Assembly: GCF_001956045.1 (NCBI RefSeq)
Contig: NZ_MRTH01000004.1
Span: 124,001 to 188,000 of the forward strand
Length of the DNA: 64,000 nucleotides
Direction: 5' to 3'
From: Paenibacillus sp. FSL H7-0331
Lineage (GTDB): Bacteria; Bacillota; Bacilli; Paenibacillales; NBRC-103111
Shown: positions 35,719-45,051 of the stretch, piece after piece
Numbering within the stretch: the first letter of the stretch is position 1
Layout: each line of letters opens with the position of its first letter
Program-made: the position numbers and the translations under genes
Notes under the pieces: generated by a model
Seen by the model: only the letters and a program-made list of their open reading frames with translations
What the model was told of the DNA's origin: nothing
The model's database searches: none

Positions 35719-37230
35719 ATGAGTAAGCCCAACATATTGCTAATTACAAGTGACCAACAGCATTGGAATACCCTTGGCGCTTTTAATGGTGAGATTTCCA
35801 CTCCGAACCTGGACAGATTGGTGAAGCAGGGAACAACCTATACGAAGGCTTATTGCCCGAATCCGACTTGTACACCTACGAGAGCTTCTATTGTTACTGG
35901 CATGTATCCGAGCCAACACGGAGCCTGGACCTTGGGCACGAAGCTTTTGGAGGACCGACATACCGTTGGTGAAGATTTTAAACAGGCTGGTTACCGAACA
36001 GGACTGATCGGGAAGGCGCATTTTCAACCTCTAAAGAGTACGGAGACATATCCTTCCGTGGAGTCGTACCCTATCATGCAGGATCTGGAATATTGGAAAA
36101 GCTTTAACGGGCCCTTTTACGGGTTTGATCATGTGGAGCTCGCACGTAATCATACGAATGAAGCCCATGTGGGACAACATTATGCAATCTGGATGGAGCA
36201 AAAGGGCTGTACCAACTGGCGTGATTATTTCCTCCCACCGACCGGAACGATGGATCCGTCCGTGCTGCATAAATGGCCTATTCCTGAGCAATATCATTAC
36301 AACACCTGGATAGCCGAACGAACCAATCAGCTACTTGAAGATTATAGTCAAAATGAGGACAGCTTTTTTCTATGGGCAAGCTTTTTTGATCCGCACCCTG
36401 ACTATCTCGTACCGGAGCCTTGGGATACGATGTACGATCCGGAGCAGCTAACCATTCCAACCGTAACACCTGGTGAGCACGATCAGAATCCGCCGCATTT
36501 TGGAATGACTCAGGAGCCGAATCCAGATTTCTCACATTTACTGGAAAGCGGCTTTGGTATCCATGGCTACCATTCCCATAATCGGCACTCGGAGAGTGAA
36601 CGCAAACAGCTTGTTGCCACTTATTACGGAATGATCAGCTGTATGGATAAGTATATCGGCCGGATTTTGGATAAGCTCGATGAACTGGGGCTAACGGATA
36701 ACACCATTGTCGTGTTTACAACAGACCACGGCCACTTCTTTGGTCAGCATGGTTTGCAATATAAGGGCGGCTTTCACTATGAGGATCTGATCAAAATTCC
36801 TTTTATCGTCCGTTATCCGGACCATGTGCCAGCAGATGTGCAATCTCCGGCTATTCAATCGCTTGTTGATCTCGCGCCGACATTTTTGAGTATGGCCGGA
36901 ATTGCAGTCCCTCACAGCATGACGGGTGTCGATCAGAGCGAAGTATGGTTAGGGAAGTCCGATCAGGCGCGGGACCATGCCATCTGTGAATTCCGCCACG
37001 AAGCGACTACAATTCACCAAAAAACGTATGTAGATCAACGATATAAAATAACAGTCTACTACAATCAGACCTATGGCGAAATCTTCGACCTGCAGGAAGA
37101 CCCGGGCGAGCTGAATAACCTGTGGGATGACAGCAAGAGTGCAGCATTGAAGACAGAGCTGCTGTTGAAATATGTATGGGCGGAGCTTGGAAAAGAACCG
37201 CTGCCGATGCCGCGCATTTGGCACGCTTAG
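35719..37230 (+). CDS. Sulfatase (type I, formylglycine-dependent)
   Basis: 503 aa, full length for the alkaline-phosphatase-like sulfatase superfamily. N-terminal metal site NILLITSDQQHWNTLG; the modified-cysteine motif C51-T-P-T-R55 in NPTCTPTRASIVTGMYPS; second metal site VVFTTDHGHFFGQHG. The pattern C-x-P-x-R identifies a cysteine-type enzyme that needs a formylglycine-generating enzyme encoded elsewhere. No signal peptide, so it acts in the cytoplasm on imported sulfated sugars or similar esters. SD AGGAGG precedes the ATG. Choline-sulfatase-like and carbohydrate-sulfatase activities are both possible. Confidence 0.92.
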   Translation: MSKPNILLITSDQQHWNTLGAFNGEISTPNLDRLVKQGTTYTKAYCPNPTCTPTRASIVTGMYPSQHGAWTLGTKLLEDRHTVGEDFKQAGYRTGLIGKAHFQPLKSTETYPSVESYPIMQDLEYWKSFNGPFYGFDHVELARNHTNEAHVGQHYAIWMEQKGCTNWRDYFLPPTGTMDPSVLHKWPIPEQYHYNTWIAERTNQLLEDYSQNEDSFFLWASFFDPHPDYLVPEPWDTMYDPEQLTIPTVTPGEHDQNPPHFGMTQEPNPDFSHLLESGFGIHGYHSHNRHSESERKQLVATYYGMISCMDKYIGRILDKLDELGLTDNTIVVFTTDHGHFFGQHGLQYKGGFHYEDLIKIPFIVRYPDHVPADVQSPAIQSLVDLAPTFLSMAGIAVPHSMTGVDQSEVWLGKSDQARDHAICEFRHEATTIHQKTYVDQRYKITVYYNQTYGEIFDLQEDPGELNNLWDDSKSAALKTELLLKYVWAELGKEPLPMPRIWHA

Positions 37231-37243
37231 ACGTCACCAATAT

Positions 37244-37281
37244 AAAAAGATGGTTTCCTTGTAGCGGAACCATCTTTTTTA
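37244..37281. terminator. Bidirectional terminator between sulfatase and response-regulator genes
   Basis: AAAGATGGTTTCC pairs with GGAACCATCTTTT around TTGTAGC, with A and T runs on both sides. Confidence 0.85.
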
Positions 37282-37355
37282 TCTCCATTAGGTCATAAGG
37301 AGAGCCTATCAGGCTTATATTCACAATAATCACTCGTGACTATTGTTCACCTCTA

Positions 37356-38870
37356 TTACAATTTCGATGAGCTCTCCGACTCCACCTTCTTGTAATTTTT
37401 CTTGTATTCAGACGGATAACACCCAACAAATTCTTTAAATAGCTTTGTAAAATGTCTTGTACTGAAATAGCCAACCTGCTCGGCGGCTTGCTGTACCTGT
37501 ACCATTGGATCAGACAGCAGCTCCTGCGCTTTCAACATCCTGAGTTTGGTCACATACTGCATAAAGGTCGTTCCTGTTCGCTTATGGAACTGACTGCTTA
37601 AGTGATTGGGAGTCACACTGAACTCTTCTGCAGTACGACCTAATGTTAAATCTCCTGCATAGTGCTTTTCTATATAAGCAATGGTCTTGCCTACCAAATC
37701 AGGCTTAGTATCGACTTGTCGAATCTTTTTATCCAGAAGATGTACGCCAAGACTTTTGAGTGACTGCAGCCATTCCGCTTCCCCAGTTGGAATGAGCACG
37801 GGCGCTTGGATGGAGCAGTTGAGAAACCGTGAAAAAGCCAATGACGTTTCTAGAGATACCGAATTGCACTGCTCTGAATAGTATTTAACAAATTGCTCAA
37901 TCGTATCCATATAGCCTACATATTGTGCTCTGTGGTATTCATCTACTGCTTTATTTAAGAGGTGGCATAGCTGAGAAATCATTGGCTGTGATTCAACTGC
38001 AAGTAAATCTGCTTGAGTCCAACTGTGTGAGATTCCCAATGAGCAGCGGAGATAAGAAAGCTTATGAAGCATATTTACCTCAGCTAGCAGGGAGATATAA
38101 GAATCGCATTCACCAGATTGTACCAGTGTAAATGCCTGACCCGGCTCCTCAGCCTGCTGTACCAGCTCGGCGTGAGCAGAGAATAGCTGATCCAATTGCT
38201 CTGCGCCCTGTGATGTCTGGTACTTCCCGACTACAGCCCAATCCCCACTGGGCAGAATTAAAGTAGCCAACTCCAAATCCTTGTGGGAATACTGCGACAT
38301 TGCTGAGCGAATGGCACTGATCAACAGCTTGATGGCTGCAGATTTTTCCGTTTCCGAGTAGCAGCTGTCCATATAAATAATCTGACATCGAATCCCGCTG
38401 TAAGGCTTAGGGGACTGTTCAATTTCTTCCCAGTCGCGAATGAGACCGTGAAATAAGGATAACATGTCCGACTCAAAAAACTTGTTCTTCTCAATCATTT
38501 GCAGAAATGCCGTTTGCTGTATTTTGGTCAGTAGTACACGTATATCCTGAATATCGACCGGTTTCAGCAAATACTCCATCGCTCTCAGTCGGAGGGCTTC
38601 TTTGGCATATTCAAAATCAGCGAAACCGGTTACTATAATCCATTGGGTATCCGGTGATAACGGGGCTGCTTCTTGAATCGCTTCGAGACCTGATTTGCCA
38701 GGCATTCTAATGTCCACAAAAGCAGCCTCAGGCTTGATCCGTTCAGCTAGTTGGATCAGCTCCTTACCGTTGCGTGCTTCATAGATATGCAAATCCGGGC
38801 AAATTTCCAACAACATAATCGATAATGCTTCCCTTGCCAATTGTTCATCATCAGTAATCACAATATTCAT
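37356..38870 (-). CDS. YesN-type response regulator (REC + AraC HTH)
   Basis: 504 aa. Receiver domain at 1-120 with ITDDEQ, phospho-acceptor D53 in AAFVDIRMPGKSG and the conserved Lys in YLLKPVD. A long middle region follows, then a C-terminal double HTH (about 400-497; LGRTAEEFSVTPNHLSSQFHKRTG and VQQAAEQVGYFSTRHFTKLFKEFVGCYPSEYKK). Its start overlaps the kinase stop by 4 bp, so the pair is translationally coupled. It is divergent from the importer-MelA operon and most likely regulates it. Confidence 0.92.
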   Translation of the reverse strand: MNIVITDDEQLAREALSIMLLEICPDLHIYEARNGKELIQLAERIKPEAAFVDIRMPGKSGLEAIQEAAPLSPDTQWIIVTGFADFEYAKEALRLRAMEYLLKPVDIQDIRVLLTKIQQTAFLQMIEKNKFFESDMLSLFHGLIRDWEEIEQSPKPYSGIRCQIIYMDSCYSETEKSAAIKLLISAIRSAMSQYSHKDLELATLILPSGDWAVVGKYQTSQGAEQLDQLFSAHAELVQQAEEPGQAFTLVQSGECDSYISLLAEVNMLHKLSYLRCSLGISHSWTQADLLAVESQPMISQLCHLLNKAVDEYHRAQYVGYMDTIEQFVKYYSEQCNSVSLETSLAFSRFLNCSIQAPVLIPTGEAEWLQSLKSLGVHLLDKKIRQVDTKPDLVGKTIAYIEKHYAGDLTLGRTAEEFSVTPNHLSSQFHKRTGTTFMQYVTKLRMLKAQELLSDPMVQVQQAAEQVGYFSTRHFTKLFKEFVGCYPSEYKKNYKKVESESSSKL

Positions 38871-40624
38871 GGTGCCAGCTCCTCTTTGTTAAGAGATATA
38901 GTGATCGTTATGGTAGTACCCTGTCCTGGGCTGCTAACCAGTAGAAATTCGTGTTTATCCGGAAAAGCGAGCGCTAATCGTTCCTTAACATTGCTTAAAC
39001 CGATATGCTGATCATCTATGTGCACGGAAGTATCAAATCCTAATCCGTTATCTGAAATGCGAATGACAAAGCTTTCTCCGTTATCGCTATCGGGAGCCAT
39101 TTGAGCTCTTACTTCAACTATACAAGGATGCTCACAAGGCTCAACGCCGTGAATGATAGCGTTTTCGACTAACGGCTGAATCAGCAGCTTGGGAATATAA
39201 ATAGGTGCCAGCTCGGGTGCCAATGTGATGTTTATTTGTAAGCGGTCACTAAAACGTATGCTCATCAGCTCGCCGTATTTGTGAATACTGGAGAATTCCT
39301 CCTCCAGACTACAGGAATCATGAGAGGTTAAGAAGTAACGGAGCATCCCGCTTAACGATAATATAGCACGCTCCAGCAGCGCATGTTCTCCTTTTCGGTT
39401 TAGACTCACGAACGCATTTAATGTATTATACAGAAAATGAGGGTGAATTTGTGACTGCAATGCGCGAAATTCGGCATTTCTTAGCTTCAGCTTGTTCAGA
39501 TACTCATTCGTAATTAATTCATCCAACTGACTGATCATTTTGTTCAAAACAGTTCCCAATTGAGCGATCTCATCCTGCCCTCGAACGGAAAAGCGTTTGT
39601 TCATATTGCCGAGCTGAACCTGGCGCATGACGCCGATCATTTCTTTGAATGGTGTCAGTAAGGTTCTGGAATAGGCCAAAAACAAGAAGAAGGTAAGCAC
39701 CACGCCACCTGCTGCAAATATCGCTCCCGTTAAGCGCATCCAATGGGTTTTGGAGGCAAGCTCTGCTTTGGATAACCAAACTGTAATTTTCCAGGAGCTG
39801 GTCGAAATTTCCCTGGATACAGCTACATAGGAATGCTGATTAAAATCGTTATTGGTCGGGTTTTTCAGAAATTGGTTCAAAGCCTCATGAGATAAGTTCG
39901 TATTCGAATAAATCAACCTTTGATCCTTGTCCGTAATGGTAACGAAAGAATCTGCGTTAACGGAAATTTGTCTTACGATTCGATCCAAAATGATCGTATC
40001 GGCATCAGCCATAATGACGGCAAGCGGTTGTTTGGAGTCTGGATCCTTAATTAATCGTGCTACCGAGAATACCTCTGGGACAGCAGTCAGCTTTAAATAA
40101 TCCTGGGGATGGACATTAACAAAGGCTACTCTTCCGTTAGCTACAACGGCTTCACGATACCAGTTTTGCTCTGTATAAGGATAAGCGTTGCGAGTTTCAG
40201 TCAGCTGCGAGCTGCTATCATTATAGTAGACAGAACCATCAATAGCCACAAGCAGTGTGCCTAATATATCCTTACGTAAATTGACTAGCAAGCTCGGAAG
40301 TGTATGGTACAAGGTATAGTCGGCTTTAAACTTTGAATACGGATCAAGAGGACTGTTGACGCCCCGGGCTTTTTGCTTGAGAGAATTCATCACATCATTA
40401 TTCGTGTAAGGAGAGATTGTGACTCGTTCCAAATCGTCCAGATACGTTTGAATGTTTTCGGTCAAGCCGATCAAGGTAGCATCGGTAAGCTTTTCCGTTT
40501 CTTTCGTGATAATTTTCACATAATAGGCAGGCATCACAAAAGCAATTATAATAACAGGAATCAGTATCGTTAACGAGTAGAGCAGAATCAGTTTCACTCG
40601 AATCGAGATTTTTGGCTTATTCAA
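38867..40624 (-). CDS. YesM-type sensor histidine kinase
   Basis: About 585 aa. TM1 near residues 12-35 (LILLYSLTILIPVIIIAFV), an extracellular Cache-type sensor (about 36-285), TM2 (about 290-312) and HAMP. His_kinase motif QIHPHFLYNTL with probable phospho-acceptor H396. HATPase boxes are LIQPLVENAIIHGV, ISDNGLGFD and GLSNVKERL. TTG at 40624 is chosen: it has GGGGGAG six bases upstream, and a good promoter lies at 40656-40684, which makes starts farther upstream impossible. Partner of the overlapping regulator; probably senses a galactoside. Confidence 0.92.
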   Translation of the reverse strand: MNKPKISIRVKLILLYSLTILIPVIIIAFVMPAYYVKIITKETEKLTDATLIGLTENIQTYLDDLERVTISPYTNNDVMNSLKQKARGVNSPLDPYSKFKADYTLYHTLPSLLVNLRKDILGTLLVAIDGSVYYNDSSSQLTETRNAYPYTEQNWYREAVVANGRVAFVNVHPQDYLKLTAVPEVFSVARLIKDPDSKQPLAVIMADADTIILDRIVRQISVNADSFVTITDKDQRLIYSNTNLSHEALNQFLKNPTNNDFNQHSYVAVSREISTSSWKITVWLSKAELASKTHWMRLTGAIFAAGGVVLTFFLFLAYSRTLLTPFKEMIGVMRQVQLGNMNKRFSVRGQDEIAQLGTVLNKMISQLDELITNEYLNKLKLRNAEFRALQSQIHPHFLYNTLNAFVSLNRKGEHALLERAILSLSGMLRYFLTSHDSCSLEEEFSSIHKYGELMSIRFSDRLQINITLAPELAPIYIPKLLIQPLVENAIIHGVEPCEHPCIVEVRAQMAPDSDNGESFVIRISDNGLGFDTSVHIDDQHIGLSNVKERLALAFPDKHEFLLVSSPGQGTTITITISLNKEELAP

Positions 40625-40655
40625 GAGAGACTCCCCCTGCATTAATTTGAGGTCG

Positions 40656-40684
40656 ATTATACTTGAAAATGAATAGGGTTGCAA
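40656..40684 (-). promoter_or_regulatory. Promoter of the YesM/YesN pair
   Basis: On the - strand TTGCAA, exactly 17 bp, TATAAT. Near-consensus sigma-A promoter, about 30 bp before the kinase start. Confidence 0.8.
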
Positions 40685-40724
40685 GATTAATTATGAGCGC
40701 CTGAAATCGTAGATTTAGCGTATA

Positions 40725-40738
40725 TGTAAACCCTTACA
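40725..40738 (+). promoter_or_regulatory. cre-like site in the divergent control region
   Basis: TGTAAACCCTTACA is an inverted repeat (TGTAA/TTACA) that fits the CcpA cre pattern at all positions except one of the central CG. It lies 54 bp before the receptor gene, overlapping the likely -35 region. Confidence 0.5.
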
Positions 40739-40791
40739 ACTGTGATAGGATTTTTGTGTGAAGGAAATAATAAATTTAAAGAGGTGGGCAC

Positions 40792-42096
40792 ATGTTGAAA
40801 AAATGGAAATTATCTTTGGCGTTAACCCTGGTATCCGCAGTAGCTATAAGCGGTTGTTCCCAGCGTCCTGAATCAGCTTCGCCAGCACCAGCACCTACGA
40901 GTGGAAAGGAAAGCAGTAATAGCAATAGTATGGCCAAAAAAACATTATCTATGATGAGCAATGTTGCTGATCAGCCGGTACAAGAGGTGTATCGCCAAAT
41001 TCTTAATGATTTCTCCAAGGAGAACCCGGATATCGCTGTGAATATTCAGTTCCCGGGCTCGGCTTATGAAAATAACATGAAGGTAAAGATGGCGGCTAAT
41101 GATCTTCCAGATGTATTTGATACGCATGGCTGGGCGCAAGTCCGCTACGGAGAATACCTGGCCGATCTGAAAGATGAGCCGTGGGCCAAGCAATTGACCG
41201 ATACGATCAAAAATGTCGTAACCGACAAAGCTGGCAAGGTATACGTCCTACCGCTTAGTGAAGCCAAGGACGGCATTATGTATAACGTCGAAATGCTCAA
41301 AAAATATAATTTGGAGCCGCCTAAAACCCTGGATGAATTAATAGCTGCAGCTGAGAAAATTAAAAAAGAGAGTGGCGGAAAGACGACACCGTTTTTCTTA
41401 TCAGGTATCGATGAAAGTACCATTGGCACCTACTTTGACTATTTTGCCAACTCCTTATTGATCAGTCCAGAGAGTAATTCGGCAGCAGACTTGTTGAAAA
41501 ACACCTTCGATTGGAACAAGTGGAACGTGCTTCCGGAAAAATTGCTGGATATTAAAAATCGTGGACTGATTAACGAAGATTTCTTGACAGCGAAACGGAG
41601 CGAGATTCCGGCTGCATTTGCTGCAGAGAAGGTAGCCTTTGTATTACTGGCTCCATCCTTCGTCGATGCGGTTAATAAAATAAAGCCGGACATGAAAGTC
41701 GGATTGATGCCAATTCCATCGATGTCGACGAATGACAAACCGAATTTTTCTGGTGGAGAACGGGCTACAATGGGGATATGGAAAGACTCCAAGAATATGG
41801 CTGACTCCAAGAAGCTGCTCCAGTTCTTTGCTAAACCAGCCAATATGACCAAAATTGCCAATGTAACGAAGCTGCAGCCCGGCTTGAAGGGTATTGAGTC
41901 GAAGCATGACCTGACCGAGTATTATGAAAGATATGCCGATATTCGAGTGTTCCCTTATTTTGACCGCGTTTACTTGCCTAATGGAATGTGGAGCGTTATG
42001 TCCAAATCAGGAACTGAGCTGCTTGCGGGACGAATTACACCAAAAGAATACACAGCGAATATGAAGCAGGAAGTCGAACGTTTACGCAAAAACTAA
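40792..42096 (+). CDS. CUT1 sugar-binding lipoprotein (probable alpha-galactoside receptor)
   Basis: 434 aa. Signal peptide with lipobox AISGC (C22), then a Ser/Pro/Ala-rich linker. Family-1 receptor signatures are VYRQILNDFSKENPDIAVNIQF, MAANDLPDVFDTHGWAQV and YVLPLSEAKDGIMYNVEMLKKY. First gene of a five-gene operon that ends with a MelA-like alpha-galactosidase, which suggests an alpha-galactoside ligand. A 141-bp spacer with a long stem separates it from the permeases. Confidence 0.91.
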   Translation: MLKKWKLSLALTLVSAVAISGCSQRPESASPAPAPTSGKESSNSNSMAKKTLSMMSNVADQPVQEVYRQILNDFSKENPDIAVNIQFPGSAYENNMKVKMAANDLPDVFDTHGWAQVRYGEYLADLKDEPWAKQLTDTIKNVVTDKAGKVYVLPLSEAKDGIMYNVEMLKKYNLEPPKTLDELIAAAEKIKKESGGKTTPFFLSGIDESTIGTYFDYFANSLLISPESNSAADLLKNTFDWNKWNVLPEKLLDIKNRGLINEDFLTAKRSEIPAAFAAEKVAFVLLAPSFVDAVNKIKPDMKVGLMPIPSMSTNDKPNFSGGERATMGIWKDSKNMADSKKLLQFFAKPANMTKIANVTKLQPGLKGIESKHDLTEYYERYADIRVFPYFDRVYLPNGMWSVMSKSGTELLAGRITPKEYTANMKQEVERLRKN

Positions 42097-42106
42097 CTAT
42101 GCTCAG

Positions 42107-42184
42107 CTCGTATCACGCCTTTTGATTCTATATCCTGCATGGGCGATTGCGGTCTAGCATGAGGGTCAACGGGCGTGGTGCGAG
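42107..42184 (+). other. Intercistronic long-stem element between receptor and permease genes
   Basis: CTCGTATCACGCC (42107-42119) is complementary to GGCGTGGTGCGAG (42172-42184) at 11 of 13 positions plus G-U pairs, with an inner GCATG/CATGC stem. It has no T run. It is probably an mRNA-stability element for the receptor message. Confidence 0.55.
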
Positions 42185-42237
42185 AATATTAAGGCTGTTT
42201 CACATTCGTGTCTTATTTTAATGAAGGAGGATTAAAC

Positions 42238-43167
42238 GTGGAGACCGTGTATCGTAAAACAGGTGAGAGAGGAACTACTAAAAGTCGTTTACGTCGCTGG
42301 ATAAATTCCCCATCCTCAATAAACCTGATGTACTTACCTGCGCTTCTGCTGTTTGTGTTATTCATTTATTATCCATTTTTTCAAGGGATTATGATCTCTT
42401 TCACGAATTGGGACGGTTACTCGCAGCTGTACAAGTATATCGGTTTGGATAACTATAAAAGAATGCTTTCGGATCATCGAATCGGTACCGTAATTGTCAA
42501 TACGCTGATTTATGGAATTGGCAGTACGGTTTTACAAAATGCCATTGGGTTAGCCTATGCGCTCTTGCTCAACTACCATATCCGTGGAAAGACCCTTATT
42601 CGTACGATTGTCTATCTTCCCGTTATCGTCAGTCCTCTGGTTATGGGTTATATATGGTATTTCTTCTTTCAGTTTAACGGCGGGGCACTTAACGATATCA
42701 TTCTATTGTTTCGCGATAAGCCGATCAATTTACTTGCTGACACCCAACTTAACGTATGGATCATTACACTGGTGAACACCTATCAATTCCTGGGTGTTGC
42801 GATGATTATTTTCCTGGCCGGCCTTCAGTCCATTTCCAAGGATTATTATGAGGCGGCGGAGATGGATGGCGCTTCGGGGTTATCTAAATTCCGCAATATT
42901 ACGCTCCCACTTCTTGCACCTGCCATTACGATTAATATTGTACTTAACCTGATCGGCGGCTTGAAGCTGTTTGATGTTATAACCGCTTTAACTAATGGGG
43001 GACCCGGCTATGCATCCGCTTCATTATCCACGATGATTTATCAATTATATTTTGCTCATCAGGACGCTGGCTACGCAGCCGCATTAGGTAATTTTATGTT
43101 TCTGCTTATATCTGTCATTGGTTTGACCTCTTTGTATTTATTACGTAAAAAGGAGGTTTCCTCATGA
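42238..43167 (+). CDS. CUT1 ABC importer permease (MalF-like)
   Basis: About 309 aa, with a basic cytoplasmic N-terminus and about six helices. The EAA loop is YEAAEMDGASGLSKFRNITLPLL. GTG start 7 bp after AAGGAGG; a longer form from 42208 lacks an SD. It overlaps the next permease gene by 4 bp (ATGA), so the two are translationally coupled. Confidence 0.91.
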   Translation: METVYRKTGERGTTKSRLRRWINSPSSINLMYLPALLLFVLFIYYPFFQGIMISFTNWDGYSQLYKYIGLDNYKRMLSDHRIGTVIVNTLIYGIGSTVLQNAIGLAYALLLNYHIRGKTLIRTIVYLPVIVSPLVMGYIWYFFFQFNGGALNDIILLFRDKPINLLADTQLNVWIITLVNTYQFLGVAMIIFLAGLQSISKDYYEAAEMDGASGLSKFRNITLPLLAPAITINIVLNLIGGLKLFDVITALTNGGPGYASASLSTMIYQLYFAHQDAGYAAALGNFMFLLISVIGLTSLYLLRKKEVSS

Positions 43168-43979
43168 AGCGTGCAGGCGTTCTGTATACCCTCATAGGTG
43201 CGTTAATAGGTCTCATGCATATCGTTCCTTTTTATGTGCTCATTACTACCTCATTTAAAGATACCTTGGACACCAGCTCCAAATGGATCATGCCGGGTTA
43301 TGCATATTGGGATAATTTTATTCATGCGTGGGAGATTGCAGGTTTGGACAGAGCTTTTGTCAACACAGCGATCATTACGTTATTATCCATTGCACTGATC
43401 TTGATTCTCGGTTCATCAGCGGCATTTCCACTTGCCCGTAATCAAAGCAAGCTCAATAAATGGATGTACGGATTTTTTGTAAGTGCGCTTATCGTGCCAC
43501 CGCTTACGATCCTCGTTCCTTTGTATAAAATGTTTGTTGAAATCGGGGCCATGAATACGTATATAGGAATCGTGATTCTCCATGTTACCTTTCATCTATC
43601 GATGGCTATCTTTTTGTTCACAGGCTTCATTAGTACGATTCCAAAAGAGCTGGACGAAGCTGCTATGATTGATGGCGCTTCTAGGATTGGACTGTTTTTT
43701 CGGATTTTATTGCCGGTACTTATGCCAATTACGGCTACTGTTATCATCATGAATGGCGTTTCGATCTGGAATGACTATCAATTCTCTGTATTTTTCTTGC
43801 AGAAATTAGAATACAGAACGATCACTGTGGCTTTATCGACATTTTTCGGTGAGAACAATTCCAACATCGGTTGGGTAGCTGCTGGTTCCTTATTAGCTGC
43901 AATTCCCAGCATTTCAGTCTACCTGTTTTTGCAAAGATATTTCATCTCAGGCATGACCTCGGGGGCTATCAAAGGATAA
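43164..43979 (+). CDS. CUT1 ABC importer permease (MalG-like)
   Basis: 271 aa, six helices. The EAA-type loop is LDEAAMIDGASRIGLFFRILLPVL, and the C-terminus FLQRYFISGMTSGAIKG is typical. SD AAGGAGG lies inside the end of the first permease gene. Part of the receptor-permease-PdxA-MelA operon. Confidence 0.92.
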   Translation: MKRAGVLYTLIGALIGLMHIVPFYVLITTSFKDTLDTSSKWIMPGYAYWDNFIHAWEIAGLDRAFVNTAIITLLSIALILILGSSAAFPLARNQSKLNKWMYGFFVSALIVPPLTILVPLYKMFVEIGAMNTYIGIVILHVTFHLSMAIFLFTGFISTIPKELDEAAMIDGASRIGLFFRILLPVLMPITATVIIMNGVSIWNDYQFSVFFLQKLEYRTITVALSTFFGENNSNIGWVAAGSLLAAIPSISVYLFLQRYFISGMTSGAIKG

Positions 43980-44029
43980 TAAACATAGAATTAGAGGATA
44001 CAACATTCATAGAGAAGAGGAATGGCAGC

Positions 44030-45022
44030 ATGAAGAAGAAACCGGTAATGGGCTTAACCTTGGGAGATGCAACAGGAATCGGATCGGAGTTAGTTGCAAA
44101 AACGCTCCAATCTGCAGAAATTCGTCAATTGGCGACATGGGTTGTAGTAGGTGATGAACGTGTTTTTCAGCAAGGCCAATCCGTAGCAGGATTATCAGTC
44201 CCTTATGTAAAAATCGCTAACATCGAAGAAATCGATAGCGAGGACAAGGTTTATTTCATTGATTTACACAATCTGTCTCCGGATACTTATTCTCTGGGCC
44301 AATTATCGGAAGATTCCGGCCAAGCAACCGGTGAGACGTTAACGTACGTATTGAAGCTTGCACAGCAAAAAAAGCTGGATGGTGTTGTTTATGCGCCGAT
44401 CAATAAAGAAGCTTTGCATCGAGGTGGATTTCATTTTCAGGATGAGCTGCATTTTTTTGCATCACTTCTGGATTGCAAGGAAGGCTTTAGTGAAATTAAC
44501 GTGATGGGCGACCTTTGGTTTACGCGAATAACTTCCCATGTGCCGTTAAAACAAGTCAGCAGCCTTGTAACAAAAGAACGCGTTGCCCGTATTATCCGTT
44601 TTGCTCAGGATACTTTAACCAGCGTAGGCTTCGATAATCCCAAGATTGTCGTAGCCGCCCTTAATCCGCATGCCGGCGATGGAGGTCTGTTAGGCACTGA
44701 AGAAATCGACGAAATTCGACCTGCCATTGTGAGCGCTCAGGAGCAAGGGATTAACGTAGAAGGCCCTTATCCGGCGGATACTATCTTTTTACGGTTAAAA
44801 ACCAAACCTTTTGATTGTCTGGTTAGTATGTATCATGATCAGGCACAGACCGGTATGAAGCTGTTGGGCTTTAATAAAGGCATTACGGTCAGCGGAGGAC
44901 TTCCCGTTGTCATCACCACGCCTGCACACGGTACGGCATTTGATATTGCAGGGCAAGGGATCTCTGACCCTGGCGCTACAGAGCAGGCGATGAAGCTCGC
45001 TGTAAGATTAGCAGGATTCTAA
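44030..45022 (+). CDS. PdxA-family dehydrogenase (4-hydroxythreonine-4-phosphate dehydrogenase-like)
   Basis: 330 aa, soluble, NAD-dependent, metal-requiring. The three metal-binding histidines of the family are visible in ITSHVPLKQV, ALNPHAGDGG and MYHDQAQTGMK. The start GLTLGDATGIGSELVAK and the end GGLPVVITTPAHGTAFDIAGQG are also diagnostic. ATG with SD GAAGAGG. Its place inside a sugar-uptake operon argues against pyridoxal synthesis. PdxA2-type relatives oxidise phosphorylated four-carbon sugar acids, but the kinase that normally accompanies them is not here. The role in this operon is therefore open. Confidence 0.9.
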   Translation: MKKKPVMGLTLGDATGIGSELVAKTLQSAEIRQLATWVVVGDERVFQQGQSVAGLSVPYVKIANIEEIDSEDKVYFIDLHNLSPDTYSLGQLSEDSGQATGETLTYVLKLAQQKKLDGVVYAPINKEALHRGGFHFQDELHFFASLLDCKEGFSEINVMGDLWFTRITSHVPLKQVSSLVTKERVARIIRFAQDTLTSVGFDNPKIVVAALNPHAGDGGLLGTEEIDEIRPAIVSAQEQGINVEGPYPADTIFLRLKTKPFDCLVSMYHDQAQTGMKLLGFNKGITVSGGLPVVITTPAHGTAFDIAGQGISDPGATEQAMKLAVRLAGF

Positions 45023-45051
45023 TAAAATCATACAATTGGGAGGCAAGGTTT

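Noticed and set aside
43871..44029. An upstream extension of the PdxA-like gene.
   Set aside because: It overlaps the permease gene by more than 100 bp without an SD, and family members start at the ATG chosen here.
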